NCBI GenBank assembly: GCA_003278425.1
Contig: QCFE01000004.1
Span: 1-64,000 of the forward strand
Direction: 5' to 3'
DNA length: 64,000 bases
Source of the DNA: Prochlorococcus sp. AG-363-B11
GTDB lineage: Bacteria; Cyanobacteriota; Cyanobacteriia; PCC-6307; Cyanobiaceae
The position numbers were made by a program, and so were the translations under genes. The notes below the pieces were generated by a model that saw nothing but the letters and a program-made list of their open reading frames with translations, did no database searches and was not told the DNA's origin. How positions within the stretch are numbered: the stretch's first letter is position 1; every line of letters begins with the position of its first letter. Positions 53,432 through 63,643 of this stretch are shown piece after piece.

Positions 53432-54418
53432 ATGAATACTGACATTCTATTCCTAACAATTCTTGTTGTTGTTGTCTTAATTGGTTCTGCATTGTGCTCA
53501 GGATTAGAAGCTGCTCTCTTAACTGTAAATCCATTACGGGTCCATGAACTGGCTGTAGGGAATCCAAAAGTGAGGGGAGCAAAGAAATTAGCAAAATTAA
53601 GGCATCGACTTGGCAGGACACTCACTGTTTTAACTATTGCGAATAACAGTTTTAATATTTTTGGAAGTTTAATGTTGGGGATATACGCAACTTTTGTATT
53701 TTCTGCAAGGATCGATCGAGCATTGTTTTCAATAAGTTTGACCATTTTGGTTCTTCTGGTTGGTGAAATACTTCCAAAATCATTAGGTGCAAAACTTTCT
53801 TTGCAGATTTCATTGATTGGAGCACCAATGCTTCATCTTTTGAGCATCCTCATGCGTCCATTAATTCTTCCACTAGAGCACTTGTTACCAGTGATAACAG
53901 CGGAGAATGAAATCACGACTGATGAAGAAGAAATTAGACAAATGACAAGACTAGGCTTACAAAAAGGGCAAATCGAAGCGGATGAGGCCGCCATGATAGG
54001 CAAAGTTTTCCAACTCAATGATTTAACTGCTAGAGATCTTATGACTCCAAGAGTAGTAGCCCCCTCTCTTGATGGCACTACTACATTAGGGAAGTTAAAA
54101 CCTCTACTATTAACCAATAATTCTCAATCCTGGGTTGTACTTGGGAAAGAAGTAGACAAAGTTTTAGGGATAGCAAAGCGAGAGCGCCTTCTAACAGCAT
54201 TAGTGCAAGGCCAAACACAACTAACCCCTATAGATCTCTGTGAAGCAGTGAAATTTGTACCTGAAATGATTCGTGCTGATCGATTACTGACTTCTTTCAA
54301 CAAAGACAAAAAAGGGGTAAGAGTAGTTGTGGATGAATTTGGGGGATTTGTAGGTTTAATTGGAGCTGAGGCAGTGTTAGCTGTTTTAGCTGGTTGGTGG
54401 AGAAAACCCAAGAAATGA
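53432..54418 (+). CDS. CNNM (DUF21)/CBS-type transporter protein
   Basis: The N-terminal DUF21/CNNM domain has three to four helices (LTILVVVVLIGSALCSGLEAALL, ISLTILVLLVGEILPKSLGAKLS). It is followed by TTDEEEIRQMTRLGLQKGQIEADEAAMIGKVFQLNDLTARDLMTPR and a CBS region. It lacks the CorC_HlyC C-terminal domain. These proteins probably export magnesium or cobalt. It overlaps the next start by four bases. Confidence 0.85.
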   Translation: MNTDILFLTILVVVVLIGSALCSGLEAALLTVNPLRVHELAVGNPKVRGAKKLAKLRHRLGRTLTVLTIANNSFNIFGSLMLGIYATFVFSARIDRALFSISLTILVLLVGEILPKSLGAKLSLQISLIGAPMLHLLSILMRPLILPLEHLLPVITAENEITTDEEEIRQMTRLGLQKGQIEADEAAMIGKVFQLNDLTARDLMTPRVVAPSLDGTTTLGKLKPLLLTNNSQSWVVLGKEVDKVLGIAKRERLLTALVQGQTQLTPIDLCEAVKFVPEMIRADRLLTSFNKDKKGVRVVVDEFGGFVGLIGAEAVLAVLAGWWRKPKK

Positions 54419-55734
54419 TACATTCTCAAACTAAAGGGAAAAACTATAGTGTTTTACTCAAAGAATGGAAAGCGTGTCTAGATTTAAGCCCTCTTGAGAA
54501 AATAGAACTTGGGGAACAGATTCAATCACTAAGCGAGCAAATTCATCGATTAGATTATAGCCATACACGGGTAGCTGTCTTTGGTCGAGTAGGTGTTGGG
54601 AAATCAAGCCTACTCAATGCACTTATTGGCGACAAAGTCTTTGCTACAGATATTGCACATGGCTTCACTCGTAAAGCAAAAGGAATCCAATGGAATCAAG
54701 CAATTGCAAATGTAGAAACAATTGAATTAATCGACACACCTGGAATAAATGAAATTGCAGGGGAAAATAGAGATTGCCTAGCTTTAGAAGTTGCTATTAG
54801 CTCTGACCTGGTTTTACTAGTTCTAGACAGTGATATAAGCAGTGTTGAACTTAATGCATTGCAAGTACTTATCAACAATGGTAAGCCAGTTTTATTAATT
54901 CTAAATAGATGTGATCAATGGGAAAGCAAAGAGATCCAAAAACTTGTCCAAAGCATTAAGAACCGTCTACCCAATTCGGCTAACCACTTATCTATAGAGA
55001 CTGTCTCGGCAGCACCACGAAAAGCAAAGCTATCCTCAAATGGAGTGGTACGCAGCCAAGAATATGAAGCAGATGTATATTCGCTTAAAAAGACATTGCT
55101 AAATGTTTTAGATAAACAAGGAACTACACTTCTTACACTAAATACTTTGAGACAAGCAGAATCTTTTTATCATTGTCTTAAGAGTGGGCGTCTCAAAAGA
55201 AGGAAATTAGAAGCACAAGGTCTTATTGGAAAATTTGCAGCTTTAAAAGCATCTGGAGTTGCTGTAAATCCACTCCTAATGTTTGATCTCGCAGCAGGCT
55301 TAGCTTTAGATACTGCTCTGGTTATTCAACTAAGTAAAATATATGGACTTGAATTAAAAGGAACTTCCGCAAGGAAGTTATTGCAAAGGCTCTCTGTACA
55401 CAATGGCTTACTCGGTGGAGTGCAAATTGGAATTCAATTTACTTTATCAGCACTACAACACCTTTTATTTCTGGCATCTCCTTTCACAGGGGGGCTAAGT
55501 CTTGTATCTACTGGACCAATTGCCTTAGTTCAAGCAGCTGTTGCAGTTCATACCACAAAGATCATGGGACGATTAGCAGCAGAAGAACTACTACATAATA
55601 GTTCTATACCTGGTGCTAACCCAACATCAATTTTAAGACAACTTAGTAGAAGAAATTCTTATCTGAATACATGTCTCATCAATTGGGACATGAATAGGCA
55701 GCAAAAAAACTATAATCAAACTCTCTTACCATGA
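54415..55734 (+). CDS. Era/YfjP-like GTPase with DUF697-type domain
   Basis: From the ATG at 54415, the G1 motif GRVGVGKSSLLNAL lies at residues 57-70, the G3 motif is IELIDTPGIN and the G4 motif is LNRCDQW (NRCD for NKxD). The second half is hydrophobic (VNPLLMFDLAAGLALDTALVIQL and later helices), like DUF697 regions that contact membranes. Its role may lie in ribosome or membrane homeostasis. It overlaps the preceding gene (ATGA) and nadD (ATGA), so the four genes 53432-58012 form one operon. Confidence 0.85.
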   Translation: MIHSQTKGKNYSVLLKEWKACLDLSPLEKIELGEQIQSLSEQIHRLDYSHTRVAVFGRVGVGKSSLLNALIGDKVFATDIAHGFTRKAKGIQWNQAIANVETIELIDTPGINEIAGENRDCLALEVAISSDLVLLVLDSDISSVELNALQVLINNGKPVLLILNRCDQWESKEIQKLVQSIKNRLPNSANHLSIETVSAAPRKAKLSSNGVVRSQEYEADVYSLKKTLLNVLDKQGTTLLTLNTLRQAESFYHCLKSGRLKRRKLEAQGLIGKFAALKASGVAVNPLLMFDLAAGLALDTALVIQLSKIYGLELKGTSARKLLQRLSVHNGLLGGVQIGIQFTLSALQHLLFLASPFTGGLSLVSTGPIALVQAAVAVHTTKIMGRLAAEELLHNSSIPGANPTSILRQLSRRNSYLNTCLINWDMNRQQKNYNQTLLP

Positions 55735-56318
55735 AAAAGATAATCTATAATTCTATAGCTTTACTAGGAACAAGTGCAGATCCTCCTACAATTGGGCATA
55801 AAGCTCTCTTAGTAGGTCTAAGCAAGCTTTTCCCAAAAGTTGTAACTTGGGCAAGCAATAACCCTGGGAAGGAACACATAACGACACTTACTCAACGTCA
55901 TGAGCTCCTGAATGCCTTAGTTAAAACCATTGACCTCCCAAATCTAGAGCTAAAACAAGAGTTAAGTAGTAAATGGGCACTAATTACTTTAGAGCAAGCA
56001 AAAGATTTTTGGCCAGATAAAAGTCTTATGTTAGTTATAGGAAGCGATCTAGTAAAGTCTCTCCCAACTTGGTTTGAAGCCAAGAAGGTGCTTAAAGAAG
56101 CACGAATTGGGGTTGTTCCCCGTCAAGGTTGGCCGTTAAATAACGCTGAACTAAACATAATAAAAAGGATGGGTGGAGACGCTACTGTATTACCATTAGA
56201 TATTCCAGCTACAGCTAGTTCATCTATTCATTCTAATCCAGACATCTCTTATATACCGCAAGCAATTTTGCCTATTCTGAAACAAAAGAATCTCTATGGT
56301 ATTTCCCAAAAACAATAA
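55731..56318 (+). CDS. nadD: Nicotinate-nucleotide adenylyltransferase
   Basis: It makes NaAD from NaMN and ATP. The nucleotidyl-transferase motif appears as LLGTSADPPTIGHKALL (GxFxPxHxGH type). LMLVIGSDLVKSLPTW and the late HSNPDISYIPQAILPILKQKNLY (ISSxxIR region) follow. The 195 residues are normal. It is directly followed by nadE, with TAATG overlap. Confidence 0.88.
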   Translation: MKKIIYNSIALLGTSADPPTIGHKALLVGLSKLFPKVVTWASNNPGKEHITTLTQRHELLNALVKTIDLPNLELKQELSSKWALITLEQAKDFWPDKSLMLVIGSDLVKSLPTWFEAKKVLKEARIGVVPRQGWPLNNAELNIIKRMGGDATVLPLDIPATASSSIHSNPDISYIPQAILPILKQKNLYGISQKQ

Positions 56319-58012
56319 TGAGACTTTGTCTAGCACAACTAAACCCTTTAATTGGTGATCTAAAAGGTAACTGTGCAAAGATCATCAAAGCTTGCAATGA
56401 GGCTGCTAAGAACAAAGTAAACCTTGTGATTACTCCTGAGCTCTCACTATTAGGCTATCCACCAAGAGACTTATTATTTAATCGACATCTTATAGATAGT
56501 CAATGGACATTTATAGAAGAAATTACAGCCCACATTAATAATCATACTCCTAATATAGCTGTTTTAATTGGGATAGCAGAACCAACATCCGATCAACAAA
56601 TACCACGCCTCTTTAACTCAATTTCACTTGTCAGTAAAAGTGGATGGGAAGTTATAGCTAGGAAACAATTGCTACCTACGTATGACGTATTTGATGAGAA
56701 GAGATATTTTAGACCTTCAGATAGTTCAAGTTGCATAGGTTTGGAAATTGAAGGTAAGAAATGGCAAATTGGATTAACCATTTGTGAAGATCTATGGGTA
56801 GAAGAAAAGCTTCAAGGGCAACGTGTCCTAGGGCCTGACCCAATCGCTGATCTTGCTAAGAAGAAAATAGATATCCTGCTAAACCTCTCTGCTTCTCCTT
56901 TTACTTATAACAAAAGATTATTGCGTCAAGAAATAGCAAAGAAAGCCGCTAAACGTCTTGGCTGTCCAGTTGTATATCTCAATCAAGTTGGTGGAAACGA
57001 TGAGCTGATCTTTGATGGGTCTAGTTTTGTAACGAATCGCGAAGGGCAAACGACACTTTCTCTTCCTTTGTGTGAAGAGTCAATTGCTATTTGGGACCAA
57101 AGCTCTACAAAAACATTTACCTCTCTTGCTTACCCAGATACAGAAGAAATTCTTCTCCAGGTATTAGTACTAGGATTACGTGATTACGTTGCGAAATGTG
57201 GATTCAAGAACGTCGTCCTAGGTTTAAGTGGTGGGATTGACTCCGCATTAGTGGCAATTATTGCCTGTGCTGCACTGGGGGCAGACAATGTCTTAGCAAT
57301 ACTAATGCCATCACCATGGAGTTCAGAAAGCTCTGTGAAGGATGCCAAAGATCTTGCTAAAAGGCTAGGTATTCAAACAGAGACCATCCCTATTACCCCC
57401 CTAATGCATAGCTATGATGGCAGTCTTAAGGAGGTATTAGGCGAAGTGCCTCAAGGCTTGACTGCTGAGAATCTTCAGGCTCGTATTAGAGGAACTCTTC
57501 TGATGGCAATAGCAAATAAGAAGAGGTGTCTACTTTTATCGACCGGGAACAAGTCAGAATACGCTGTCGGATACTGCACACTCTATGGTGATATGAATGG
57601 TGGTCTTTCTGTAATAGGGGACCTATATAAGACAAGCGTCTTTAATCTATGTAACTGGCTTGATAGCGACAAAGCTTTTCAATGCAAAAGATCCTTGATG
57701 CTTCCAGCAAATGGAATTCTAGTAGGTAAATCTATTCGTACTAAACCTCCTAGTGCAGAACTTAGTCCAAATCAATTCGACAGTGACTCTCTACCTGACT
57801 ATAAAATTCTTGACCCAATTCTAAAAGCGATAATTGAAAGGCAGGACAATAAAACAACAGTTCTCAACCAAAAATATGGTACAGATTTAATAATAAACAT
57901 TCAGAAGTTACTCAAAAAAGCTGAATTTAAAAGGCGTCAAGCACCTCCAGTGTTAAAAGTAAGTGATCAAGCATTTGGGAGTGGTTGGAGGAAACCTATT
58001 GCATCAACATAA
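56318..58012 (+). CDS. nadE: Glutamine-dependent NAD+ synthetase
   Basis: An N-terminal nitrilase-like amidase supplies ammonia: VITPELSLLGYPPRDLL (Glu), ARKQLLPTYDVFDEKRYF (Lys) and LTICEDLWVE (Cys). The C-terminal synthetase carries VVLGLSGGIDSALVAIIA (PP-loop) and LLLSTGNKSEYAVGYCTLYGD. Length 564 is normal. Together with nadD it makes the last two steps of NAD+ synthesis. Confidence 0.95.
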   Translation: MRLCLAQLNPLIGDLKGNCAKIIKACNEAAKNKVNLVITPELSLLGYPPRDLLFNRHLIDSQWTFIEEITAHINNHTPNIAVLIGIAEPTSDQQIPRLFNSISLVSKSGWEVIARKQLLPTYDVFDEKRYFRPSDSSSCIGLEIEGKKWQIGLTICEDLWVEEKLQGQRVLGPDPIADLAKKKIDILLNLSASPFTYNKRLLRQEIAKKAAKRLGCPVVYLNQVGGNDELIFDGSSFVTNREGQTTLSLPLCEESIAIWDQSSTKTFTSLAYPDTEEILLQVLVLGLRDYVAKCGFKNVVLGLSGGIDSALVAIIACAALGADNVLAILMPSPWSSESSVKDAKDLAKRLGIQTETIPITPLMHSYDGSLKEVLGEVPQGLTAENLQARIRGTLLMAIANKKRCLLLSTGNKSEYAVGYCTLYGDMNGGLSVIGDLYKTSVFNLCNWLDSDKAFQCKRSLMLPANGILVGKSIRTKPPSAELSPNQFDSDSLPDYKILDPILKAIIERQDNKTTVLNQKYGTDLIINIQKLLKKAEFKRRQAPPVLKVSDQAFGSGWRKPIAST

Positions 58013-58075
58013 TAGGAACTAAAATAAAAAAATCTAAACCCAAAAAAGAACTCTCTCAAAAAACACTAAAGTTAA

Positions 58076-59215
58076 ATGCCTTCATCAGTCCTATCCGCAC
58101 CAATTTCAAGTATTGGTATTCCTAAAGAAATTAAATCAGATGAGCTTAGAGTTGCCATAACACCTGATGGTGTAAAGGAACTTGTGACACAAGGCCTCGA
58201 AGTAAGAGTGCAATCAGAGGCAGGTAAGGGTGTAGGAATTTCTGACAATTCATTTGCTGAAGCAGGTGCAACTATCGTTGATCGAGATGAAGCCTGGTCA
58301 GCACATCTCGTTGTTAAAGTCAAAGAACCCCAGGAAGAAGAATATAAGTTACTTAGAGAAGATATGGTCCTATTGACATATCTACATTTGGCGGCTTACC
58401 CAAAAGTTGGGGAAGCTTTGTTAGAAGCAGGTACAACCAGCATAGGTTATGAGACAGTGCAGATGGAAGATGGGACTTTACCCTTACTTGCTCCCATGAG
58501 TGAAATCGCTGGGAGGCTAGCAGCTCAAGTTGGTGCACATTTACTTGAAAAGCCTCATGGAGGTAGGGGACTACTTATTGGAGGGTGTACTGGAGTTAGA
58601 CCTGCAAGGGTTATTGTTCTAGGAGCAGGGACAGTAGGATGGAATGCAGCCAGATTAGCAGCCGCTATGGATGCAGAAGTAATGCTTCTAGATCGTTCTC
58701 CAGACAGACTGCGTAAGCTTGAAGCTTATAGACGAGGGCGATTAGAAAGTATAGTCAGCAGCAGAGGGCTTATAGAAAGGCTCATACCATCAGCTGATCT
58801 AGTTATTGGAGCTGTACTCACTCCAGGCGATAGAGCACCAACACTTGTAGATGAGAGTATGGTAGCCCAGATGAAATGCAATTCAGTAATTGTTGATGTA
58901 TCAATTGATCAAGGGGGGTGCATTGCTACCAGTGTTGAGACAACTCACACTAAACCCACTGTAAATATTAGAGGCATTCAACATTATGCGGTAAGCAATA
59001 TGCCTGGTGCCGTGCCATTTACATCAACTGAAGCATTAGTAAGTGTTACCTTGCCATATATTCTTGGCATTGCTGGTCGAGGACTTGAAGGTGCGCTTAC
59101 TGAACGTCCAGAAATTGTCTCTGGTCTTAATACAATAGGGGGTTCAGTGTGCCATCCGGGTGTAGCAAAAGCTCTTGGAATCAAACCAAGGCACCCAATG
59201 GCATGCCTAAATTAA
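58076..59215 (+). CDS. ald: Alanine dehydrogenase
   Basis: It interconverts alanine and pyruvate plus ammonium. The N-terminus GIPKEIKSDELRVAITPDGVKEL, the catalytic region VVKVKEPQEEEYKLL and the NAD-binding RVIVLGAGTVGWNAARLAAAMDAEV are typical. Length 379. The tail overlaps the end of the converging DUF3326 gene by four bases. Confidence 0.94.
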   Translation: MPSSVLSAPISSIGIPKEIKSDELRVAITPDGVKELVTQGLEVRVQSEAGKGVGISDNSFAEAGATIVDRDEAWSAHLVVKVKEPQEEEYKLLREDMVLLTYLHLAAYPKVGEALLEAGTTSIGYETVQMEDGTLPLLAPMSEIAGRLAAQVGAHLLEKPHGGRGLLIGGCTGVRPARVIVLGAGTVGWNAARLAAAMDAEVMLLDRSPDRLRKLEAYRRGRLESIVSSRGLIERLIPSADLVIGAVLTPGDRAPTLVDESMVAQMKCNSVIVDVSIDQGGCIATSVETTHTKPTVNIRGIQHYAVSNMPGAVPFTSTEALVSVTLPYILGIAGRGLEGALTERPEIVSGLNTIGGSVCHPGVAKALGIKPRHPMACLN

Positions 59216-60321
59216 AAATTAGAAATCACAGAAACTCTTTGAATTGGACGATTTAAAGATGAAAGAGAAATACCTTCTTTCAATGCAAGCACTAAACCTG
59301 CCGCCTCCAAATAATTAGATGCCTTAAACACACGCATACCGCCATGAGTATCTACTCCGATTTTTATCCCTAAAGCTTCTAGATTAACGTTTGTTATACC
59401 TGGATTAGAGACAACAATTAAGGGGACGCCTCTCTCAATACAACCTAAAACAGCTTCCCCACCCAATGCGCCCTGAGGTGCTATTACAGCTCCTACCTGT
59501 TCAATACTTATCAAACCTGAGCTATCTAACATGCCATTTTGTGTTAAAGAATCAAGCTTGACCAGGTCAGGTGCGCGGCTCAATCCAACTAAAACACAGG
59601 GCAAAAATGTGTGCCCCAACTCTTCTCCAGCAGCACGAGGGTCTAAACAGTCTTCAATCTCTACTGGTGCCAATGCAGGGGCATGAGCACACGGAATACA
59701 TAAATGACGAACCAGTACATGGCTAATTACAGCCTCACAACCTGAAAGCAAATCTACTCCTTGCCCTTGTCGGTAAGCATCTAAGTCTTTCTGCGCTATG
59801 TCATCAGGGAATCTAGTAACAATAGCTATAGCTGTTGCACCCTCCTTTTTAAGTTTCTCTCCTGCCTTTAACAAGGGTTCTAAATTAGTCAGCTCACCCC
59901 AACTAGCTCCACTAATTGATTTCTTAGTAGATATCTCAAGAGGAGTTTCTGTAATAATCACTGGGCCAATATCAATACCCAATGTTGCACGGCAAGCATC
60001 AACTACTTGTAAATGTCTTTGAAGAATTTCTCGTTCTAGTCCTGCGTCTAATAACACACCTACTTTCTGACTACGAGAAGGCCGCAATAAAAGATCACCG
60101 CACACAAATCGATCAATAGAAAAGCCTTCAACATATTGAATTCGCTCATCATTCCAATAAAGAGAGGCTCCATTCATTACATTCGGATGGGTAATCAAAC
60201 ATCCACTTGCTGCTGCCAGCAAGCGAGCAGATGGAATCGCATCACCTGCATAACCTCCAACTTGACATCCAATCCCTGTAGGGATTAGCAAAATAGTTGG
60301 CAATGGCGTAAAAGGATTCAC
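59212..60321 (-). CDS. DUF3326 family protein
   Basis: A complete 369-residue cyanobacterial DUF3326 sequence with LLIPTGIGCQVGGYAGDAIPSARLLAAASGCLITHPNVMNGA, a His/Pro-rich VRHLCIPCAHAPAL and PRAAGEELGHTFLPCVL. Function unknown; it is widely conserved in plastid-bearing lineages. It precedes no partner except the small 64-residue gene upstream. Confidence 0.9.
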   Translation of the reverse strand: MNPFTPLPTILLIPTGIGCQVGGYAGDAIPSARLLAAASGCLITHPNVMNGASLYWNDERIQYVEGFSIDRFVCGDLLLRPSRSQKVGVLLDAGLEREILQRHLQVVDACRATLGIDIGPVIITETPLEISTKKSISGASWGELTNLEPLLKAGEKLKKEGATAIAIVTRFPDDIAQKDLDAYRQGQGVDLLSGCEAVISHVLVRHLCIPCAHAPALAPVEIEDCLDPRAAGEELGHTFLPCVLVGLSRAPDLVKLDSLTQNGMLDSSGLISIEQVGAVIAPQGALGGEAVLGCIERGVPLIVVSNPGITNVNLEALGIKIGVDTHGGMRVFKASNYLEAAGLVLALKEGISLSSLNRPIQRVSVISNF

Positions 60322-60325
60322 TTGT

Positions 60326-60520
60326 TCAGATAATTATGACAACTGCTTCAATATTTAACTGCCGAGTAGACCCAGGTTCAGCAGAAAAAGAAATACTTGT
60401 AATAGCCCATCTCACAGGTTCACCAAATTTTCTTAATTTCTCTAACACATAAGCACGTAGATCTTGAATTAGCAGAGTCTCTGGCCATTCAAGGTACAAG
60501 TCAAGAGACTTCAGTCTCAC
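60326..60520 (-). CDS. 64-residue conserved cyanobacterial small protein
   Basis: It reads MRLKSLDLYLEWPETLLIQD, then REYV-like LRAYVLEKLRKFGEPVRWAI and a terminal strand IEAVVIII. It is soluble. It lies between atpG and the DUF3326 gene on the same strand, five bases from each, so it may be read with the ATPase operon. Function unknown. Confidence 0.75.
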   Translation of the reverse strand: MRLKSLDLYLEWPETLLIQDLRAYVLEKLRKFGEPVRWAITSISFSAEPGSTRQLNIEAVVIII

Positions 60521-60525
60521 ATCAA

Positions 60526-61476
60526 CTATGCAGTTGCTCCACCAACAACCTCAAGAATCTCCTGAGTAATTGCAGCTTGGCGTGCTTTGTTATATGTGAG
60601 ACTTAAGGTTTTTGCTAATTCTTTTGCATTGTCACTAGCGTTATTCATTGCAGTCATTCGACTTGCTAACTCTGAAGCTGCTGCTTCTTGCAAAGCTCTA
60701 AGAAGTTGGTTCTGCAAATATAAGGGAAGAAGAGAATTCAATAAATCATCGGGACTTTGTTCAAAGACAACATCAGAAGGCAACTTAGGTTCTTCATTTG
60801 CCGGTGCTGAATCCTTTTCAATAACTAGACGACTATCTTTTGTTGTAATTCTAAAAATCTCATCATCTTCTTGAGCAATTCCTTGAGGATCTAGCGGAAG
60901 AAGAGTCTGGACAACTGGATTGCAACTTACAAGACTAATAAACTTTGTATAAATAACCTCTACTCGATCAGTGCTTTCTGAAAGAAACTCTGACAAGATT
61001 TCACTAGTAGCCTCCTCAGCATCTATAGATGTTGGCACTTGCTCAAGCCCTTGAAAGGAAGCTGTAATCTTGTACTGACTACTTCTATTCTGAAAATAAG
61101 TAATAGCTTTTCGACCAATTAATACCAAGTTCATTTCAAATCCTTGTCTTTGAAGTTCTTGATAGCGCTGCTCAGTTTGCTTAATCACATTAGTGTTATA
61201 ACCACCGCAAAGTCCTCTATCCCCAGTAACTGCAAGCAAAGTTACTTTCTTAACATCACGTTTTTTAAGAAGTGGAGAGTCAGCCGATTCAAACTTCATA
61301 CGTGACTGTATGTTTTCAAGAACTCTTGCCAAGCGATCAGCAAAAGGACGACTTCGCAGCACTTGCTCCTGGGCACGTCTTACCTTGGCTGCTGCAACCA
61401 ATCGCATTGCCTCAGTAATCTTACGAGTGTTCTTAACAGAAACAATTCTGTCTCGAATATCCTTTAGGTTTGCCAT
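60526..61476 (-). CDS. atpG: ATP synthase F1 subunit gamma
   Basis: This is the central shaft. N-terminal [35 protein letters not shown] and C-terminal [34 protein letters not shown] are the coiled-coil ends. The photosynthetic-type insertion is present between them, giving 316 residues. It has no pair of regulatory cysteines as in chloroplasts. It lies 30 bases downstream of atpA. Confidence 0.96.
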   Translation of the reverse strand: MANLKDIRDRIVSVKNTRKITEAMRLVAAAKVRRAQEQVLRSRPFADRLARVLENIQSRMKFESADSPLLKKRDVKKVTLLAVTGDRGLCGGYNTNVIKQTEQRYQELQRQGFEMNLVLIGRKAITYFQNRSSQYKITASFQGLEQVPTSIDAEEATSEILSEFLSESTDRVEVIYTKFISLVSCNPVVQTLLPLDPQGIAQEDDEIFRITTKDSRLVIEKDSAPANEEPKLPSDVVFEQSPDDLLNSLLPLYLQNQLLRALQEAAASELASRMTAMNNASDNAKELAKTLSLTYNKARQAAITQEILEVVGGATA

Positions 61477-61506
61477 TTAATAAAAATCTCCTGGATAGCC
61501 TTAGGG

Positions 61507-63024
61507 TTAAGCAGATGCCAACATCGAGGATTTAACCTCGTTTATTGACTCTTTCAGGACTGATTCAAGTTCTTCACTGAGCTTTTTCTCAGAAAGGACC
61601 TTAGATATATAATCAGGCTTACTAGTTTTGAGGTATTCACGAAGTTCAGCTGCAAATTTTGTAACATCATCTACTGGCACCTCGTCGATCAAACCTTTGA
61701 CACCTGCATAAACTACAGCAACCTGCTCAGCAAGATTCAAAGGTGCAAACTGTGCTTGTTTTAGAAGCTCTCTTAAACGTTTGCCTCTTTCAAGCTGTTG
61801 CTGAGTAGCTTCATCCAAATCTGAGGCAAATTGTGAGAATGCAGCAAGCTCATCGAATTGAGCCAGTTCAAGTTTCAAAGTACCTGCTATTTTTTTAATA
61901 GCTTTAGTTTGGGCTGCTCCACCAACCCGACTCACAGAAATACCAACATTAATGGCTGGCCTTAAACCAGAGTTAAAGAGGTCTGCACTTAAGAAGATTT
62001 GACCATCAGTAATTGAAATAACATTGGTAGGGATATAGGCAGATACATCCCCAGCCTGAGTTTCAATTATTGGTAGCGCAGTCATTGAGCCACTACCCAT
62101 TGCATCAGAAAGTTTTGCAGCTCTTTCAAGCAAACGACTGTGACAATAAAAAACATCCCCAGGGTAAGCCTCACGTCCTGGTGGACGACGAAGTAATAGA
62201 GACATTTGGCGATAAGCCTGAGCCTGTTTAGTTAAATCATCATAAATAACCAATGTCGCCTTACCTTTATACATAAAATGCTCAGCAATCGCTGCTCCCG
62301 TATAAGGTGCTAAGTATTGCAAAGCTGCTGCTTCCGAAGCACTAGCATTTACAACAATTGTGTAATCCAAAGCGCCTTTTTCTCGTAAAACCTCAACAAC
62401 TTGAGCAACAGAAGCTGATTTCTGACCAACTGCTACATATACACAAACAACATCCTGTCCTTTTTGATTGATGATCGTATCAATCGCAATAGCTGTCTTT
62501 CCTGTTTGACGGTCGCCAATAATCAACTCTCTCTGTCCTCTTCCGATAGGGATCATTGCGTCGATAGAGGTAATGCCAGTTTGCATCGGCTCATGAACCG
62601 ATTTCCTTTTAATAATCCCAGGGGCTATTGACTCAATTAAGCGAGAATCGCTGGTAGCAATTTCTCCACTACCATCTACTGGCTGTCCGAGAGAATTAAC
62701 AACCCTTCCTAACATTGAATCACCAACAGGAACAGACGCAATCTTTCCAGTTGCCTTAACAGTACTTCCCTCTTGAACTCCAAGGGCTTCACCCATTAGA
62801 ACAACCCCAACATTGTCATCCTCTAAGTTCAGAGCAATTCCTTCAGTTCCATCCTCAAATTCAACTAATTCTCCAGCCATAGCTTTCTGCAAGCCATAAA
62901 CTCTTGCTATTCCATCACCAATTTGTAGAACGGTACCTACATTACTGACTGAAACAGACTTGTCGTAATCAGCAATCTGTTTCTTCAGAATTGAGCTAAT
63001 TTCGTCGGGACGTATAGAAACCAT
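61507..63024 (-). CDS. atpA: ATP synthase F1 subunit alpha
   Basis: This is the non-catalytic nucleotide-binding subunit. The P-loop [19 protein letters not shown] and [30 protein letters not shown] are typical. The 505-residue length is standard. It follows atpH after 70 bases. Confidence 0.97.
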   Translation of the reverse strand: MVSIRPDEISSILKKQIADYDKSVSVSNVGTVLQIGDGIARVYGLQKAMAGELVEFEDGTEGIALNLEDDNVGVVLMGEALGVQEGSTVKATGKIASVPVGDSMLGRVVNSLGQPVDGSGEIATSDSRLIESIAPGIIKRKSVHEPMQTGITSIDAMIPIGRGQRELIIGDRQTGKTAIAIDTIINQKGQDVVCVYVAVGQKSASVAQVVEVLREKGALDYTIVVNASASEAAALQYLAPYTGAAIAEHFMYKGKATLVIYDDLTKQAQAYRQMSLLLRRPPGREAYPGDVFYCHSRLLERAAKLSDAMGSGSMTALPIIETQAGDVSAYIPTNVISITDGQIFLSADLFNSGLRPAINVGISVSRVGGAAQTKAIKKIAGTLKLELAQFDELAAFSQFASDLDEATQQQLERGKRLRELLKQAQFAPLNLAEQVAVVYAGVKGLIDEVPVDDVTKFAAELREYLKTSKPDYISKVLSEKKLSEELESVLKESINEVKSSMLASA

Positions 63025-63094
63025 GGGAGGAGAATTTAATTAAAGGTTGGAAAGTGGTGAAGGGGAAAAAATGAAAAAGGAAAAGTTGATTGAG

Positions 63095-63643
63095 CTAGCT
63101 TACCTTTGCAAGCGCAAGACCCAGTCGGCGTACCTGTCCAGAAAGGCTTGCATCGATGACCTTGGAGCCAACATTGATAACAAAACCACCAATCAAGTTA
63201 GGGTCGACTTTTAAATCTAATTCTAAATTGTCAGTGCCAGCTACTGATTGAACTGTCTTAAGAATTTGCTCCTGCTGGTCTTCAGTTAATGAAGTTGCAG
63301 AAGTTACTGTTGCCAGAGCAATATTACGTTGTTCACGATAAAGCTCAAGAAGCCTCTCAAGGACGGAGTTTAAATAGCCTATCCGCTGCCTATCAGCGAG
63401 TAATTTCAAGAGGTTCATTAAAGAAGGGGAAACTTCGTCAGAGAAGATCTTCTCAAGAACCACTTTCTTACTTTCAATTTCAAGAACAGGTGATGACATG
63501 GCATCACTAAACTCTGGAGATTGATCCCACAGCTCTAATACTGATTTTGACTGATCAACTATCTGATCAACTTCATTACGGCTTTCTGCAACTTGAAGAA
63601 AGGCTTCTGCGTAAGGAGTGGTGATGTTATTAAGTAAAGGCAT
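63095..63643 (-). CDS. atpH: ATP synthase F1 subunit delta
   Basis: OSCP/delta pattern: YAEAFLQVAESRNEVDQIVDQ at the start and VDPNLIGGFVINVGSKVIDASLSGQVRRL at the end. It links F1 to the stator. Length 182. Its start shares a base with the stop of atpF (TAATG). Confidence 0.94.
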   Translation of the reverse strand: MPLLNNITTPYAEAFLQVAESRNEVDQIVDQSKSVLELWDQSPEFSDAMSSPVLEIESKKVVLEKIFSDEVSPSLMNLLKLLADRQRIGYLNSVLERLLELYREQRNIALATVTSATSLTEDQQEQILKTVQSVAGTDNLELDLKVDPNLIGGFVINVGSKVIDASLSGQVRRLGLALAKVS